The translations under genes and the position numbers were made by a program. This document shows, in pieces, positions 1 through 13,553 of a stretch of 64,000 bases of DNA (position 1 is its first letter; each line of letters opens with the position of its first letter). The DNA comes from Diprion similis (Eukaryota; Arthropoda; Insecta; Hymenoptera; Diprionidae), in contig NC_060112.1 of assembly GCF_021155765.1 (NCBI RefSeq), positions 6,386,001-6,450,000 on the forward strand, given 5' to 3'. The notes beneath the pieces were generated by a model. The model worked only from the letters and a program-made list of their open reading frames with translations. It had not been told where the DNA came from and searched no databases.

Positions 1-1385
1 AGCGAGCGAAATGGGCAGATTAAAAGAGAGGGAGCGGGGAAAAAAGAAGGGCAAAAGGGATAAATGAGTGGCCAAATTGATGAGAGAGGCGGTGGATAAA
101 CACGTGGCTCTACTGTGTCGTGCGAAAGCTCTAGGGGAAAAAGCGCGGCGACACCTGGTGCGGCATAAAATGATGTGTAATGAATAGATCGCGTCCCTCG
201 CGTGCTTTGCCCAGCCATAAAAAAATAAATAAAGCAATGATAAAGTAAAAGTTGAAAAAATAAAAAGCCTCGGTGTGCGATGAAAATTTTCTGCCTACTG
301 GAAAGTAGTCGTTTTTATTGAAAACTAGATATAGAATTTGATTGGTTATTAATATTGCAATTGAACATAGCATGTGTTATACGTATTCATTATACCCTTC
401 ATTGGCAGTAAATTGTGCCAGAGTTTAGAAGAGTTATTAATTGAAAGCTCTATAGTGCTTGCAGAAGCTCGTTTCACCGATATTACACTTCGAAAATTAA
501 ATGGATGAGCCCTTTGATGCCTCGAGACTTTATAAATTCATCCCCTGATCATGATCGACTTTTCATAAAGACTTGTTGTATGTGCTTCAGGTACTTAAGA
601 TTGAGTTAAAAACCCCGATCAGATAAGAAGCGACGAAGAGTATAGCTGAGAAGCACTGGAAGTTTCGATTCAACGATGTGGCTGGCTCAAGCACACTAAT
701 TGGTAAGATTTTAATTGAATTGTTGGTTTGAATCGAGGAACAAGGTACTTTGTCAATCACACGAAACCTCAATACAGTTCAAGTGATGATGCAAAATTAT
801 CGTCGAAATAATCAATTCATAAAGTTTCACTTGAAGCATTCACAAAGTGTTTTCAGTCGCTGGGAAGCGACACTTTTACATCGGTGATATCGCAGTCTAG
901 CGGATGTTCGAGGGAACCGCGAGGAACGGATTGAAAGGGATGTAGTAGACGAGAAGACAGAAGTGGCGTAAGCACAAAAAGGGGCGAGAGAGATGCGGGG
1001 AAGTCGACGTTACCTCTGACACACAATGGCGTAGAGTCAACGAGCTGGAAGCAGAGCCTTTGCAGTAACTAGGAACGACCTCAGAGTGCTATTAAATATG
1101 CAGGTAAAAGAGTATACCATGTATGCTTTGGAACGCGTGGTGTTGCACTGGTGGAGGTAGATCGACGCCAACTCTGATTTGATAAAGCGATTCCAAGCCC
1201 GTAGGGTTGGACTCGGCAGAGAATTTCAGCTGCCTCATGCATAGCGACGACGCTTGTGACAAAAAATTTCCATTATCGTTTGAAAAACTGTTTTGTTGGT
1301 CGACCAACTAATGAGGATTTTTCGGTTTGTTCACCTTTCAACAGAGGCAGAGCCGCCATCGAGGTGGATGAACCTGGATTCAGGA

Positions 1386-1409
1386 GGGGGGGGGGGGGGG
1401 GGGGGGGGG
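1386..1409 (+). repeat. 24-base G homopolymer
   Basis: An uninterrupted run of G between GGA and CATGCC. Length may be unreliable in the assembly. Confidence 0.85.
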
Positions 1410-3381
1410 CATGCCTAGACGTCATCTCCGACTGGGATGATAATGTCTGCGGGAAATGCCTGGCTCGTACTGTCCGCTGTGTGGAGGGTTGATCCGGCTG
1501 GGTTTCCAAGTTTCATCTCGTTACCGTGATGTTCCACTTGCTCGGTATAAAGTACAGGATTCAATTTATTGAAGTCTGCTCTGCTGCAGCTATCTATTCT
1601 ACGATCTGCGAGAAAAAGACTGTCGGCTGCACACTCTTGCCGAACAAGAGACAGATAGAGTGAAATGCACCTCTTCTATTCCGATTGAATTTTATATACA
1701 GAAATCGCTGAAAAGGGACCAACCGAGTCAAAGGTCTTTCAGGCTCGTCGGTCCTTCCAAGTGGAACTCGGAGTTTGGTGAGTTCTGATACATTGTCACT
1801 GTTTTAAACCCTTTCAGGTACTTTAAATTGTGAAAACAAGTGCGTTCTTGGCTTCTAGAGACTTGGTTTTAATATAACATTTCAAAAATCTGATTTTTGA
1901 TCTACGATGTGACCAAGAAGATTATTCTGTATCAGCCAACACATTTGCCAATTTTTTACTCATCTAATATCAGAAGCCAATCTTCTACCAAACAAAGCTT
2001 TTGGCTAATTCGCTACTCGAGCGTTTGTTTCAGGTGGCTCCGAGGGAAACATTGAAAACTGTGGTCACGCGGTGCGATTCCGGTTTATATCATGAGGCAA
2101 AAATCCTTGGGTTCAACATACGCAGAAAATCGGCGAGAATAACTGAGGCCTCAGCTGAAACGAGCTTGCAGAGTTGTAAGTATCCATCGTGCCCACTTTC
2201 CTGCAGGCGGACGAAACTACATCCGCATCGTTGGGACCAGAAGTGACCCGAGAAGCCGCTGGATCCGGCACTCTCGAATTGCTTAATTTCTTCCAATTCT
2301 ACTCAGATCGTTTTCGGCCCCCCGGAGACTCGGAGCCCTGCAATTACACCTTACACGCACCGAAGAGATGAGCCTGTCGCAGCCTGAGATACGCGGGTTC
2401 AATGCTTAAAGGAGACGGAATCAAGCACGAGAGGCAAGAGAGCAGGAAAAGGACTTTGCTTCTAGCAACCGACTTCCGATTTCAAGATGAGGATCCGTTT
2501 TTGGAACAGAGAAAATTGCACTGATCACAAGGATGTAACAGGATCTTGTACTTGGTGTCAATGGTGGAGTGAAACTCACTCAATCCTGCAACAATGGTAT
2601 CGCAGAAATTTGTCTACAGGTTTTTTTTTTTATACTAATAATGAATCCAAATCTGTTCGCAAAAAGTTTCTGAAATCACTTGTTTCTTGCTTTCAGAAAT
2701 TTTTTAAAGCAATTTGATTTCGGTTACATTGTCGAAAATTTTTCTATGTACTTCCTAAGATGTATTGAAAGCTTTATTCTGATACGAAACAGTAAATTAA
2801 CCACACATTTACATGGTTTTCCTGTAAATTTTTAGTAAAATCAAAAATTTTCATTGTAAATTTCAGATTAAATACATAGAAATTTACGCCGTGGCACCGA
2901 ATTCATAACAAATCTTTTATAGAATAAATGTGTGGTAAATTCACAATAATTTTTAGCGGTGTGCAAATAATAAAAAACAGCTCATTGGGGAAGTTCAAGT
3001 GTGTACATACAGTTTTTGAAAGAGTTTCAAACGGCTTGTGTTGCCTGTTGAATTCTAAAAAATCTGTCGAAATCTTATCACCCATTATTTCAAAATGCAA
3101 TTTACCAAAAACTGGAGACGCAATCCAACATCTGACATCGCCATCAAGGTTTTCTAAGACAACTCCGACGAGAAGTTTTTTTTTACGAATTCACTTCACG
3201 ATGTTAGATCATATTGAAAACTTTCTCGATTCCTGGAAGAGTGCGGAATGCTATACGGAAAAGTTAGCCGTTAGAATGGGGAAATAATAAAAGCCTGATG
3301 TCCTGAATAAATGCATTTCGAGGTTGAGTATAACGAGGGTTCATGATATGAGGAGAAGGATTCCGACGATGCGATAAAGTT

Positions 3382-3404
3382 TCTCTCTCTCTCTCTCTCT
3401 CTCT
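3382..3404 (+). repeat. (CT)n microsatellite
   Basis: About eleven CT units, continuing imperfectly to 3420. Confidence 0.9.
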
Positions 3405-5317
3405 CCCTCTCTCACTCCCTCTTCTTGAGCATTGATATTTTCTCGCTCCAAATCTCTCCGCACTTTCATTAGCTATAGATCGCGTGAATCGCGTCGAGCA
3501 TGGAGGATAACTCGTCATGGCAGTGCTTAGTTTCAGGAAAGACGGAGCCGAGCGCATGGGCCGATATTGATACGATCAGAACTTGGCCTCGGTTTGATGA
3601 GCCATTAAACGACCTACGACCTTCTCACCTCGGATCATTTAACTGCTATGCGCAAAGATTTACTGCACTTTAATCGGTCCCACTCGCTGTCAAAATCACA
3701 CCCCCATTCACTGAGAACTCAGGAATGAAGTGTAATAATTGTTCTAATCATCTGTTAGCAAAAACATAGCAATAAACTGGCAACGTTTTTTGATCGGGAA
3801 TTGTCAGCCTTCAAATTTGCGGATGCAAACGCGATTTTTTACGATGAAACGAAGTACACACTAAGCATCGGTTCTTTATGACGTCCGAAGTACCCATCGA
3901 AATCTGAATCATGGTTGCAACATTGAAAATTATAATTTGAGGGCACTTTAGGCTGATTGTGAGATGTTACATGAGTTTATCATAGTCCGCAGCTAGGCGA
4001 GAGTGGAATTGCTTTGAGAGACGTGTTGAAGGGTAAACCCACCCTCACGTATTACGTGGAACCGCTTATTGGGTTTGGTTGCAGGGGGAAGATTCTGCAG
4101 GAGTAGATGAGCTGTAGGGTGAAAGGGGCGGTGAAGGAGTCGAAATCGGGGATGCGCCTTGACGGGTGTGAGGTGCAGGTGTAAGGGAACGTCAGAGGGC
4201 TGTCGCTTTGTAAACAGCTGGCTTAATTACACAGGTGAAACTCGTCTGCAAGGCAAATCGGGAATACAAATGCAGGTTGTAGTTGGATGGTTGCTTATGT
4301 TAGCTGCGATGCGATGTAAGGCAAGACGAAGCTTCTGCACCATGATTATACGGAACTACAACCCCATTAATCTAGTTGAGAAGCCTTGACGTCGTAGAGA
4401 TCGATTGCCGTCATTAGAATTCGAGGGGTAATAAGTTGTTTACCATAAATTAAAAATTACTCATTATAGTGATGCAATTTTTAATTCAGGCCATAATGAC
4501 GCATCAAATTTCACTTGTGATTTGGGATTGGAAACGGAACGAAATACAATTCGTATTTTGTGTTTTTTTATTTCAAAGATATGAAATATTTCAATTTTTT
4601 TCAGAGTCTATAAAGTACGTAGATAGTTGTGTATTATATACTAATGTTTTTTGTATTTTATATTGTCTAATTTAGGATAATTGCAAACGTAATTTTGTAA
4701 TTTATTTCATCTTCGATTCAAAACGGAATTGTAATTCTGTTTCACTCTTAAATTAGAAAATATGAATTTGATTTGTAATCGTTCTGGAATCGATCACGTG
4801 TTGAAATTTTCCCAACTGGAATTAAGTTGAAGTAGCGCTATCCAAACGTCGCGTTTCGTATTTCACAATCAGTGCTTTTCGAAACGTGAAACGTGATCCC
4901 GTCGACGGAGTTTTTGCGGTAAAAAATTGGAGCGACAACAAAATTGAGAATTGATGTTGGCACAAAAAGCTCGAAAGCCAGAAAGTCGATTGAGATGGCG
5001 TCATTTGTCAGATAAGGTCAGATTACCACCTTTCTGTAACTCGGACGAACGGCTAACTATAAGAGAGAAGATTTCTTGGCCAATACGCGATGCGATCGTG
5101 GCTTAACATCCTGCAGCTCGGGCGAAACCGTGTAACGCTGCAAGCGACTTGAATGCGCGATTTATGGCCAAAGTAGCGTCATTTGGAAAACTTTTTACGC
5201 CTACTGAAGGTCGTAGGAGTCACTTTCCCCTTCCTCCCTCCTCCCTCCTTTCCCTCCTTCCTTACTTCCTTCTCTTGCCCTTTCGTTCTCTTCTCTAGGT
5301 TATACATACGTATATAA

Positions 5318-5569
5318 GGGGCATTCCATGACGTCTCGATTAAGATTCTAAGTCGATCTATCAGATTGGCTTTTTTCGGAATTTTTTGACTCAGCGTATC
5401 TGAAATATGATTTGGAAACTTGAAAAAAAGAACTTTCTAAAATCTGAAAACATTGGAAGAATCTTGTGGAAAATAAAAAAAATTTTCATACCTATTACAC
5501 GATGGAAATTTCATAACTTCAAAAGATAAATAAGCAGAATTGAACAAAAAATCATTATTATTAAAATAA

Positions 5570-5603
<34 letters not shown>

Positions 5604-5963
5604 ATTATCATCAAGAATGAAAATTTTTATATTCATTCTGATATCGAAAATGCAATCGAATAATAATAATTCATTTTTTTTATATTATTCTTATTTATCT
5701 TCTGCAGTTATGAAATCTCCACCTACTAATAGGTGTTAAAATTTTTGTTATATTCTATAAGATGTATCCCAATTTTTTTAAATGTTAGAAAGTTGGGTTT
5801 TTCTTTTAAGTTTCTAAATCATACTTCAGATACGCTGGGTCGTCGAAAAATTCTGTAAAAAAATTGGGATTTCGTATTTCGTCATGTATTTCTATACAAA
5901 AAATTATAAAGCCAAGCTGAAACATGGACTTAGAACCTTGATCGAGATGTCATTGAATGCTCT
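5318..5963. mobile_element. Long inverted-repeat MITE-like element, copy 1
   Basis: The two ends are inverted copies: left GGGGCATTCCATGACGTCTC and right (reverse complement) AGAGCATTCAATGACATCTC. Similarity continues inward through TCTAAGTC/TCTAAGTCC, AGCGTATCTGAAATATGATT/AGCGTATCTGAAGTATGATT and TTTCATAACTTCAAAAGATA/TTTCATAACTGCAGAAGATA, so almost the whole element can fold back on itself. The right arm carries an insertion of roughly 50 bases relative to the left. Near the centre is a (TTG)n microsatellite. Both ends abut TATATA, consistent with TA-target insertion, but no clean target duplication can be read. No transposase frame is present, as in a non-autonomous element. Confidence 0.75.
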
Positions 5964-6109
5964 ATATATAGTTATGAATTAGTAAAAAAATGGCTCAAAC
6001 TCTACCGAACCAGGGGCACCAATTGAAAACAAAACCCTGATGAGCTGCTATTGGCCATCGCAATTCAGCAAATAGTCTATATGCACATGACGTTTCAATC
6101 AATTTGGTT

Positions 6110-6640
6110 TAGTTTTTATGTAAATTTCGATTATTCAACGAGCTTTTTGCGGCTGTAAAAGCTTGAAGAATTGTTTGTTTTATTTGAATGAAAAACTAAG
6201 CTTTAACTTTTTGAATCTGCACAATGTAAACAGTAAAAAAATGTATATTACTTTGGGGTGAAGTAAAAATGAGAAATACAAAGCTGCGTAGAAGCTTTTT
6301 AAGGCTAATAAAAGCTTAGCGAATGTCTTATTGTATTTGGAGTCGACACTTCGAGCTAAACTTTTCGAATCTGCAGCACATAAACAGTAAGAAAGAAAAA
6401 ATTAATATCAGTCAGAGGTGAAATAAAAACGACGAATGTTTGTCGTGCAGGTTATTAAAAACTCAAGAAATTTAAGCTACAATTTTGAAACGCGGACCAG
6501 ATGTAAAGTGAAAAAATAATTTCTTATTCAAAGGTAAAGTAATAATGACGAATAAAAATGCGGGCAAAAGCTTTCATATATCTATTAAAATTCACGAGCA
6601 GTGATTTCACGACTAATAGGAAAAGTTAGATTTTATTAGC
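6110..6640 (+). repeat. Degenerate tandem repeat, ~120-155 bp units
   Basis: Three or more diverged copies share the order TTTTGAATCTGCA...GTAAACAGTAAAAAAA...GGTGAAGTAAAAATGA...GCTTTTTAA...TAAAAGCTT. Copies start near 6208, 6362 and 6483, with a partial earlier copy from about 6110. Unit lengths differ through internal deletions. No open frame is maintained across the copies. Confidence 0.6.
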
Positions 6641-8004
6641 CGAGGCAAGAAGCAAGACGTCATATCATACGTTATACACGTATTAAATGTTAGAAGGTAA
6701 ATCATAATTTATCGACGGTCTACGTGACCCGTTTTAGCTCCGTAGCTGCGCTCAATCATCGCTAGTTCTGCTCTTCGTTAAGCTGAGTTGAGCCGGGTCG
6801 CGATTCCGACGCCTAAGACTTTATGAGTTTGCCAACCTGGAGGAGGACATCGGGCCAAAGCTTCGTCACCGAATAGCTAGCTACACCTGGCTGACCTCCT
6901 CCCCAGGTAATGGGTCTTAGCCTCGCGAGTTTGAGGCACGTGGTAAACGCGTTCGTAATCCCAATTAACTCGAGCCTCCCCCCATCCCTCCCTGACTTAC
7001 TCGTCGTCATCCCCCCTTGGTAAGTGGGATTCCGATGGCTCATCCCCTCTGCGCCTTGATTCCCACGGGGTAAGAGTAATGGTAATAAAGATGAAAAGGA
7101 GGGAAAAAGAAGATGTCGAATCCCCAAATGGGAATGGGATACTCGAAAAGTTTTTTGTTCTCTTCGATGTTACGGGAAACGAGAGACGGGGATGAAATTC
7201 TTCGATTAGCTTTCTCCTTGTATGGAGTATACGTTTTGACCGTGAACGGAAATTTTATCTCTTTCTTTTGTGGCGTCGAACTTGATTTGATTTATGCACC
7301 GAATCAAATTCAAACAATTTTCAATACAAGAACAGTTTTAATTTTTATTCGATCTTCTTGATCAATCAACCTTGAAGAGATTGAATTGGAAGATAAATCA
7401 AACTGTAGAGTCTTTCGTAGTGAAGAGTAATAGCCACTTCCAATTTTTATTTTATAAACTCGAAAAGTTTGAATTGATGCAAAATTGAAGATCGATCAGT
7501 TATTGATTTACTAATAAATAAACAATCGAAACTAAAATGCATTTTATATTGACGAACAATTCAAACCACGATATTTTTATATTGAGAAAAAAAAAATTAT
7601 CATTCGAATTGATTCAGATACGAATTTGAGATTAATTATTGATACCACGTTTTTTTTTTTTCTTTTTTCTTACTGAAAAGCGACTCCAGCTCATAATTGT
7701 TGCTGATTGTAAATAAGAATGCAATTTGAACTCCGATAATATAGAACTTAGGAAGAATCGAATGTGGAATAGTTTTGACTTGAATCATAATTAATTCCGC
7801 AACGGTATTTCGATTGAAAAATAATTCAAATATCGATATTCGCAATGTACTGATCAAGTTTCAATTTTCGAAAAGAATTAGAAAAAAATTTTTTAAAATG
7901 ACTCCAAACCATACACAAAATGTGAATCCAACAAAAGTCGTCGATCTTTACAGTTGCTTTACTAATTTTCAGCAAATAAAAATTTCGAATTTGCAATTTA
8001 ATGG

Positions 8005-8032
8005 TTTTTTTTTTTTTTTTTTTTTTTTTTTT
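8005..8032 (+). repeat. T28 homopolymer
   Basis: An uninterrupted T run just left of a G+C-richer patch. Confidence 0.85.
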
Positions 8033-8462
8033 GTTCGTAGCATCGATGGAATTCCTCGAGCTTACAATGCAGAAACTGGGGCGTGTGAAATGAATTGGCG
8101 CGAAAGTTATTCCGCTTTCAGCTGTCGGGATTACCGTGCAGCTTTCGTCGGACCGATCGCGGGGCGTCTTGAAGGGTTGAGACGGGGTGCAGACTAACCC
8201 TGGCAGCCCTTGAGCAGCCGGTAATTGAATCTCGAACGGTTTGCTAGAACGAGGGAAGCACGCAAGCTGCCCTCCCCCTCCTCCTCCTACTCCCTCCCTC
8301 CCTCCCTCCCCCTCCACACCTCGCCGCCGCGCCCTTTTGAAGGAGTGAGTTGAGCCAGTCTCGCACCTCGCTTGGAATCTCAAGGGTGTGCTGCGACGTT
8401 TATTTACCGAATCTGACGTCACGTAATTCGTTACTAATGAGAAGTGGCGTTGTACCAACTAA

Positions 8463-8486
8463 TGTTATAGTGGTTTCACTATAACA
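8463..8486. repeat. Short perfect hairpin, 10-bp stem
   Basis: TGTTATAGTG, a GTTT loop, then CACTATAACA. It is too short and isolated to assign a role; it sits just right of a G+C-richer patch. Confidence 0.5.
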
Positions 8487-10951
8487 ACACTTTGGGAACA
8501 ATTAACTACTGCACCCTGCAGGAAATAATACATTGCGCAACAAGTGCGCAGAGTAGGTGATTCTTGCACGAGTGTAATTTGTAGCACGAAGGAAGTGATA
8601 AAAGACGGTACTCATAAAAGTTATAAGAGTAATGAAAAAAAAAAAAAAAAAAGAATAAAGTTAGGATTGAAAGAAAATTAAAAGATCTTTAGAGTTGTTG
8701 GAAAATTAATGAAGTTCGTAGTCATCACAAAACCAAAAGTTTTCATGCTTAAAATAATCTTGATTGAATTTTTTATTTATTTTTTCGTAAATTAATGTTT
8801 GTAACACAGAAAAATCATTACCAATTACCATTATCCAGGTGTTGATAGAACGCTTTTTATATTCATGCTATATATATATATATATATATTTTTTTTTTTT
8901 CGTAGAAATGAGTAATAAGGATTTAAGCGACCTTGATGTTACGAACGGTGATTAGAATTTGTCTCACAATCAATATCGTAGAAACATTAATTTCGCTCAC
9001 CAGTGTGCGAAGTAACTACTTTGCGCACGATTTTTCACAGCGCGGGAATGAAGCATTTTGCGCACTGCAACCCGTGCGCAAAATCGAACTGTTTGGAAAA
9101 AATATGTTTCATTTAGCAAACATGGCCAGAGAAAGCTTTTTTAGTTAAAATGAATAGGGTATCGCTGATTGATGAAATAAACTTTTGATTACATGCGATT
9201 TCTCTTTTGTTCAGTGAAGAAAACAGAAATATTTCTTTCGTTATACTTGCAGGAAAAGTGAAAAATTTTTTTGTCCATATGTGTATTCAACCTTTATCAA
9301 AGTTCAGTCATTTACATAAGTTTTTCTCCTTTCTATTCAACATCATCGTTTCATGTGTACCTACGTCTATTACAGAAGGGTGGAAAAAGCTGCAATATGA
9401 AATCCAGCCTTCACTACGTTCCAAAGTTTTGAACAAGCCGGTGAAATTAGTCAGTGTGTGACAAGGTTTTTGATCGATATTCAAACTTATATTTTATACG
9501 CATACATACATATAATATGTGTATTCAATATCAAGGTGTAGGCTGCGATAACGTTCCTGCTTTGTTTACTACAGGATTTCTTTTCTTTTCGTTTCTCTTT
9601 TCTTAATTTTCGTTTTTGATTTTTCTTTTCCTCGATTCTTGAAAAATTTGTATTTGCTTGTATATTAAAAAAATGTTGGACTGATATTAACGTTTCGTTT
9701 GGACAAATTTGGTGATTGTATTATTTTTCAAACAGACTTCACTATGGAAAGTCAAAACGAGAATAGTTAGAATAGTTTGATGAAGAAAAGGAACGAAAAG
9801 GATTGTCAAACGCAGAAAATACCGATGAGAAGAATCAAAAAATCGTTGAAACTATTTAATAAGATTCCAAATTAAGGAGCAACAATTAAACTAATTTTTT
9901 TTCAAGAAACTGATATTATCCAGGAACGAATCAACTTTGAAGATTTCTAGAAAAATATTTATTCGTTTCTTTCTGAAATTGAACTCAGACTTTATCTATT
10001 CCATTGACAATATTTCTGTTGTTTTTCTTGATTCATAGTTTCCAGGTTAAAATAATTTTTCCGTGATAACTGCAGAGCATCTTTCAAACTGAAGTTTTAT
10101 TGGAAAGCATTCACAACTATTTTCAAACGATAATCCAAGTCGAAAATCTACAACCATGTGACTTTGGAAAAAGAATCAACCCATTCAAATTTCTTTAGAA
10201 TCGTTCACTTACGTAATAATTGTGAAAATTAAATAAACAATCAAAGGGTTTAAATATGCGCATTGATCAATTCCAAGCCGCATGGAGACATCAAATTATC
10301 TGTACATCTTATCATTATTATAGTCAGACAAAATTCTACGACAAACTAAAAGAAAATCAATGAGGTCTCATTTTCAAACACGTGCTGTTTCACCCGAAAC
10401 CCTCGATGAAGACTGCGTTTCGGCATATCGTTGGAGCTTGAACTTTTTGCGGCTTCACGGTTGAGGGGGTTGATTTCAAGGGTGGTCGAAAATCCGGGAA
10501 AAAATGCTCGAGGGAAAGGTTGAACGACGGGAAACGGGTTTCGTCAAGTATAGTAGGAGAGACACACGTAACCTGGACAGCGATCCGCTCTTTCTCTCTC
10601 CCCCTCTCTCTTTCTTTTCCGCCGCATGGATCAATCATCATCAATTCTCCAACATCCGATATACGCAGTGCTCGTCTCTCGCCTCCACGGGTAAATTTAT
10701 CTCCGTTGGGTCTCTTTGTTTCCCAATTTTAGTAACTTATTTTTTTTCTCATTCTCCTTATTTTTTCTCATTTCTCCTGTTTTTTTTTTTTTCTTTTTTT
10801 TTTTTTCTTCTAGTCTCCGCTCTCCGTTCTCCTTCTTTTTCCGTCTCTAGTCTTTGATGATGAGGAAGGATCAAGTCTTGGTTTTTGCTCCACACTCGCG
10901 AAGTATCTCGGAACTCGCGAACTTCTTCCTTTCGCATTCTCTCACGTTTTT

Positions 10952-11023
10952 ACACGTTTTCCTATGTATACCTATGTACGCATATATATATATGCGTACA
11001 TAGGTATACATAGGAAAACGTGT
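10952..11023. repeat. Perfect 72-bp palindrome
   Basis: Bases 10952-10987 are the exact reverse complement of 10988-11023, reading ACACGTTTTCCTATGTATAC outward to the centre ATATAT. There is no spacer and no mismatch. The symmetry stops at the next base on each side. Read on either strand it encodes the same peptide, so the two overlapping open frames here are artefacts of the palindrome. Confidence 0.95.
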
Positions 11024-12934
11024 GTTCAGTTCAGCCGGTTCATCGGATCGTTTATCGGTCATTCGACCAGCCGAATTTTTCACCTGTACGAACACAGACA
11101 CGTAATTGTTGCGTACGTAAAAAATAATTTTACCGCCGTTAATTTTTATCCCTTTATTATTTTACTAAAACTTGTTACGGAGATTTCTGATTTTTGGTAA
11201 TTTTTTTTTTTTTTTGATTCTTTACAAAGATTTTAACATCGTAGTATAATTATTCCTTTACCATTCCTCTACCATTTTTCAATACCATTTCGTTTTTGGT
11301 TCTAGAATAGACGTAGTTGCATTTCAAGTATACTATTACGCGTTAATTTTAAGCTTCGCGTAAAGTTTGAAATCGAATTACAGAATCCACCCTGCGTGCG
11401 GAAAATGACCGGATTACGCGGAGGACCTGCTCCTAGTGTAGAAATGGAGATAGAGAGAAAGAAGAGAGAGTGGAAACTGCCTCTCGTAAATATTGTTGAA
11501 TATACAATATGCCAGATACATATGAGATCATGTGTGTATAGAAAATGATTCTCAGCTTTCGAAATTTATGGGTTATCGACTGGCAGTAGCTGTGGCTTTT
11601 GTACTCGATGCGAAAACGATGAAAGACTTCACCTCACCTCACCTCACATCACATCACATCACATCACGATTACGTTGAGGAAGCGAGTGAGCCGAAGTTA
11701 TGAAATTGCGAGCACAAAATTGTTGGGGGGGAAAAATGAACAGTAAAAAGAGAAGAAAACGAAGACTGCAGGGGATGAGCGAAATCGGATTGGAAAGGAA
11801 TTTTACAGCTTGACAGGCAGTAATCATTTTACACTTACACCAGACGCGTGGCATATTATTTATTTCTTTTCTTCGATATCGATTTTTTTTTTCAATCTAG
11901 AATACGAATCTTGCTACATTTTTTTTTTCTCTCTCTCTCTTTAGTTATCTGTTTTCGCAAAGCGAGCCTGAAATCAGACGGTTGACAAGTTCTATAAAAA
12001 TTATTGGATTGCTAGAGCTGTCAGAAAAGGTTCAGCGTCCAGTGCAAAGCTTGACCTACATTTTAAGCTTTGTTTTAACTCTGTAGCGTATCCCATTCTC
12101 GAGTTGCAGCTTATCGAAAAAAAGCTCAAATTCTCTCTATCTCTCTCTCTCTCTATCGTAATTTAGATTATTTCGAAACAAACGCCAAGCTCTTTAAATT
12201 TTTTTCATCTCCTCGTTCGAAATTGAGTTTGAACCAGCCGTTTTCATATGAGTTTCTTTCATTCTTTAACACTCCTAAATTCGGGAATGAAATTCAAAAT
12301 GTAACTCAAACGTTGAGCTAGAATTTCGAGCTCAAAGATTGTGATAAATTTTTTTTCTTTGTTTTTTGTTTTTTGTATTTACTTACAGCAATAACTCACC
12401 AACAAATAGTCCAACTAGAAATATGTGAAAAAAAACTACTAATAGAACTCAAATTGCGAACGCTTTTTGCAAACACAAAAGTTCAAAATTTAAGCTCAAA
12501 TTTTGAGCTTTCACGTCTGCAGAGAAAAAAAAACAAGGAAAAGGTAAAAACTTTTGGTTTCGTGAATATTGATCCTGCGCAGCCTGCACTTTTTGATAAA
12601 AATATACAATACGATTGATTATTAATTTTCAATATTCCACCTTCCCCGATGAGAAGAAAGGAAAAAAAATAAACCACGACCTTATGACGGTCGATTTCTA
12701 TTTTACACATCGATCTTCGCAGGAATGTAGCAACAATTTTTGCCAATTCTCACGAAACTCCCGAGTGACCACGACGCCGGTAGGTCACCGGGTGTGTGGG
12801 AATTATCGAGTTACGAAAGGACAGATTCCATCATTTTTTATTAGATAGAGGGAGACAGAGAGGGAGAGAGGGAGGGACAAGTAAATACAAGGCGGAAGGG
12901 ATCGAAAGAAACTGACCAAATGGAAAAAAAATCG

Positions 12935-12939
<5 letters not shown>

Positions 12940-12966
<27 letters not shown>

Positions 12967-13022
12967 CAATACAGTGTATACAAACTATATGGTTTATTAC
13001 ATATGTATATATACATGTATAT
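12940..13022 (+). repeat. (TA)n/(CATA)n microsatellite cluster
   Basis: A long TA tract at 12940-12966 and a second TATATACATGTATA tract ending near 13022. Confidence 0.8.
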
Positions 13023-13553
13023 GCGACGCTTGGAGGTAAAAAGTATCCAAATTGACGAAATTCTTCTCCCACTATTCATATTAAAGCTGTCAATCGTTAC
13101 GATAGAAAGAGAAAGAATATCAGTGGAGAAACGTCAGGTTCACGTCGCTACTGAAACTATTTACAACTCACTATTATTTCCATCCTGATATCTTATGCGT
13201 ATTACCGTTAAATAACATTAATGGATATTCGGGACAGAGAATAAAAAAAAATATGATAGACTGGCAACTAAGTGAACAACTGAAATAATGCCATTATATA
13301 ATATTATTCCCTCGCAATTACTGGCTGTCGTGAAATAAAGTAATCGAACAACGGAAAAGTATAATAAATTCTAAAACTGGACTTCATTGACGGCGTATCA
13401 GACGGTGGTTAATAGGCATAGTTAATTAGAAGTCTAGTAGAACAGGATAATGAGGTTTTTAAAATTTTTGAATAGGCAAAAAAGAATTCGTCTCAGTACG
13501 GCCGTGGTGTTGATGAATGTTTGTTCATACACGTGTTAGAAGATATTCACAGA

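Larger units (their letters stand above)
1..5317. other. Intergenic DNA, no gene recognised
   Basis: AT-rich with a moderately G+C-richer patch at about 900-2500. Open frames are all under 120 codons and none resembles a known domain. Apart from the microsatellites listed I see only a weak inverted pair of CTATGTA-containing segments near 2740 and 2875. Confidence 0.6.
6641..10951. other. Intergenic DNA with two G+C-richer patches
   Basis: Patches at 6720-7080 and 8035-8460 stand out from AT-rich surroundings. Neither shows a convincing exon; the longest frame (minus strand, 7826-8458) is carried by a poly-Lys run from the T28 tract. They could be regulatory elements. Confidence 0.5.

Noticed and set aside
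2732..2886. Weak inverted repeat around TTTCTATGTA
   Set aside because: Only about 13 of 17 bases pair, and such matches are expected in DNA this AT-rich.
7826..8458. 210-codon minus-strand open frame
   Set aside because: It reads through the T28 tract as poly-Lys and through a CT/GA-rich tract as poly-Gly/Glu, with no domain in the rest; openness comes from low complexity.
10871..11200. Two overlapping frames encoding the same MYTYVRIYIYAYIG peptide on opposite strands
   Set aside because: Fully explained by the perfect palindrome at 10952-11023.
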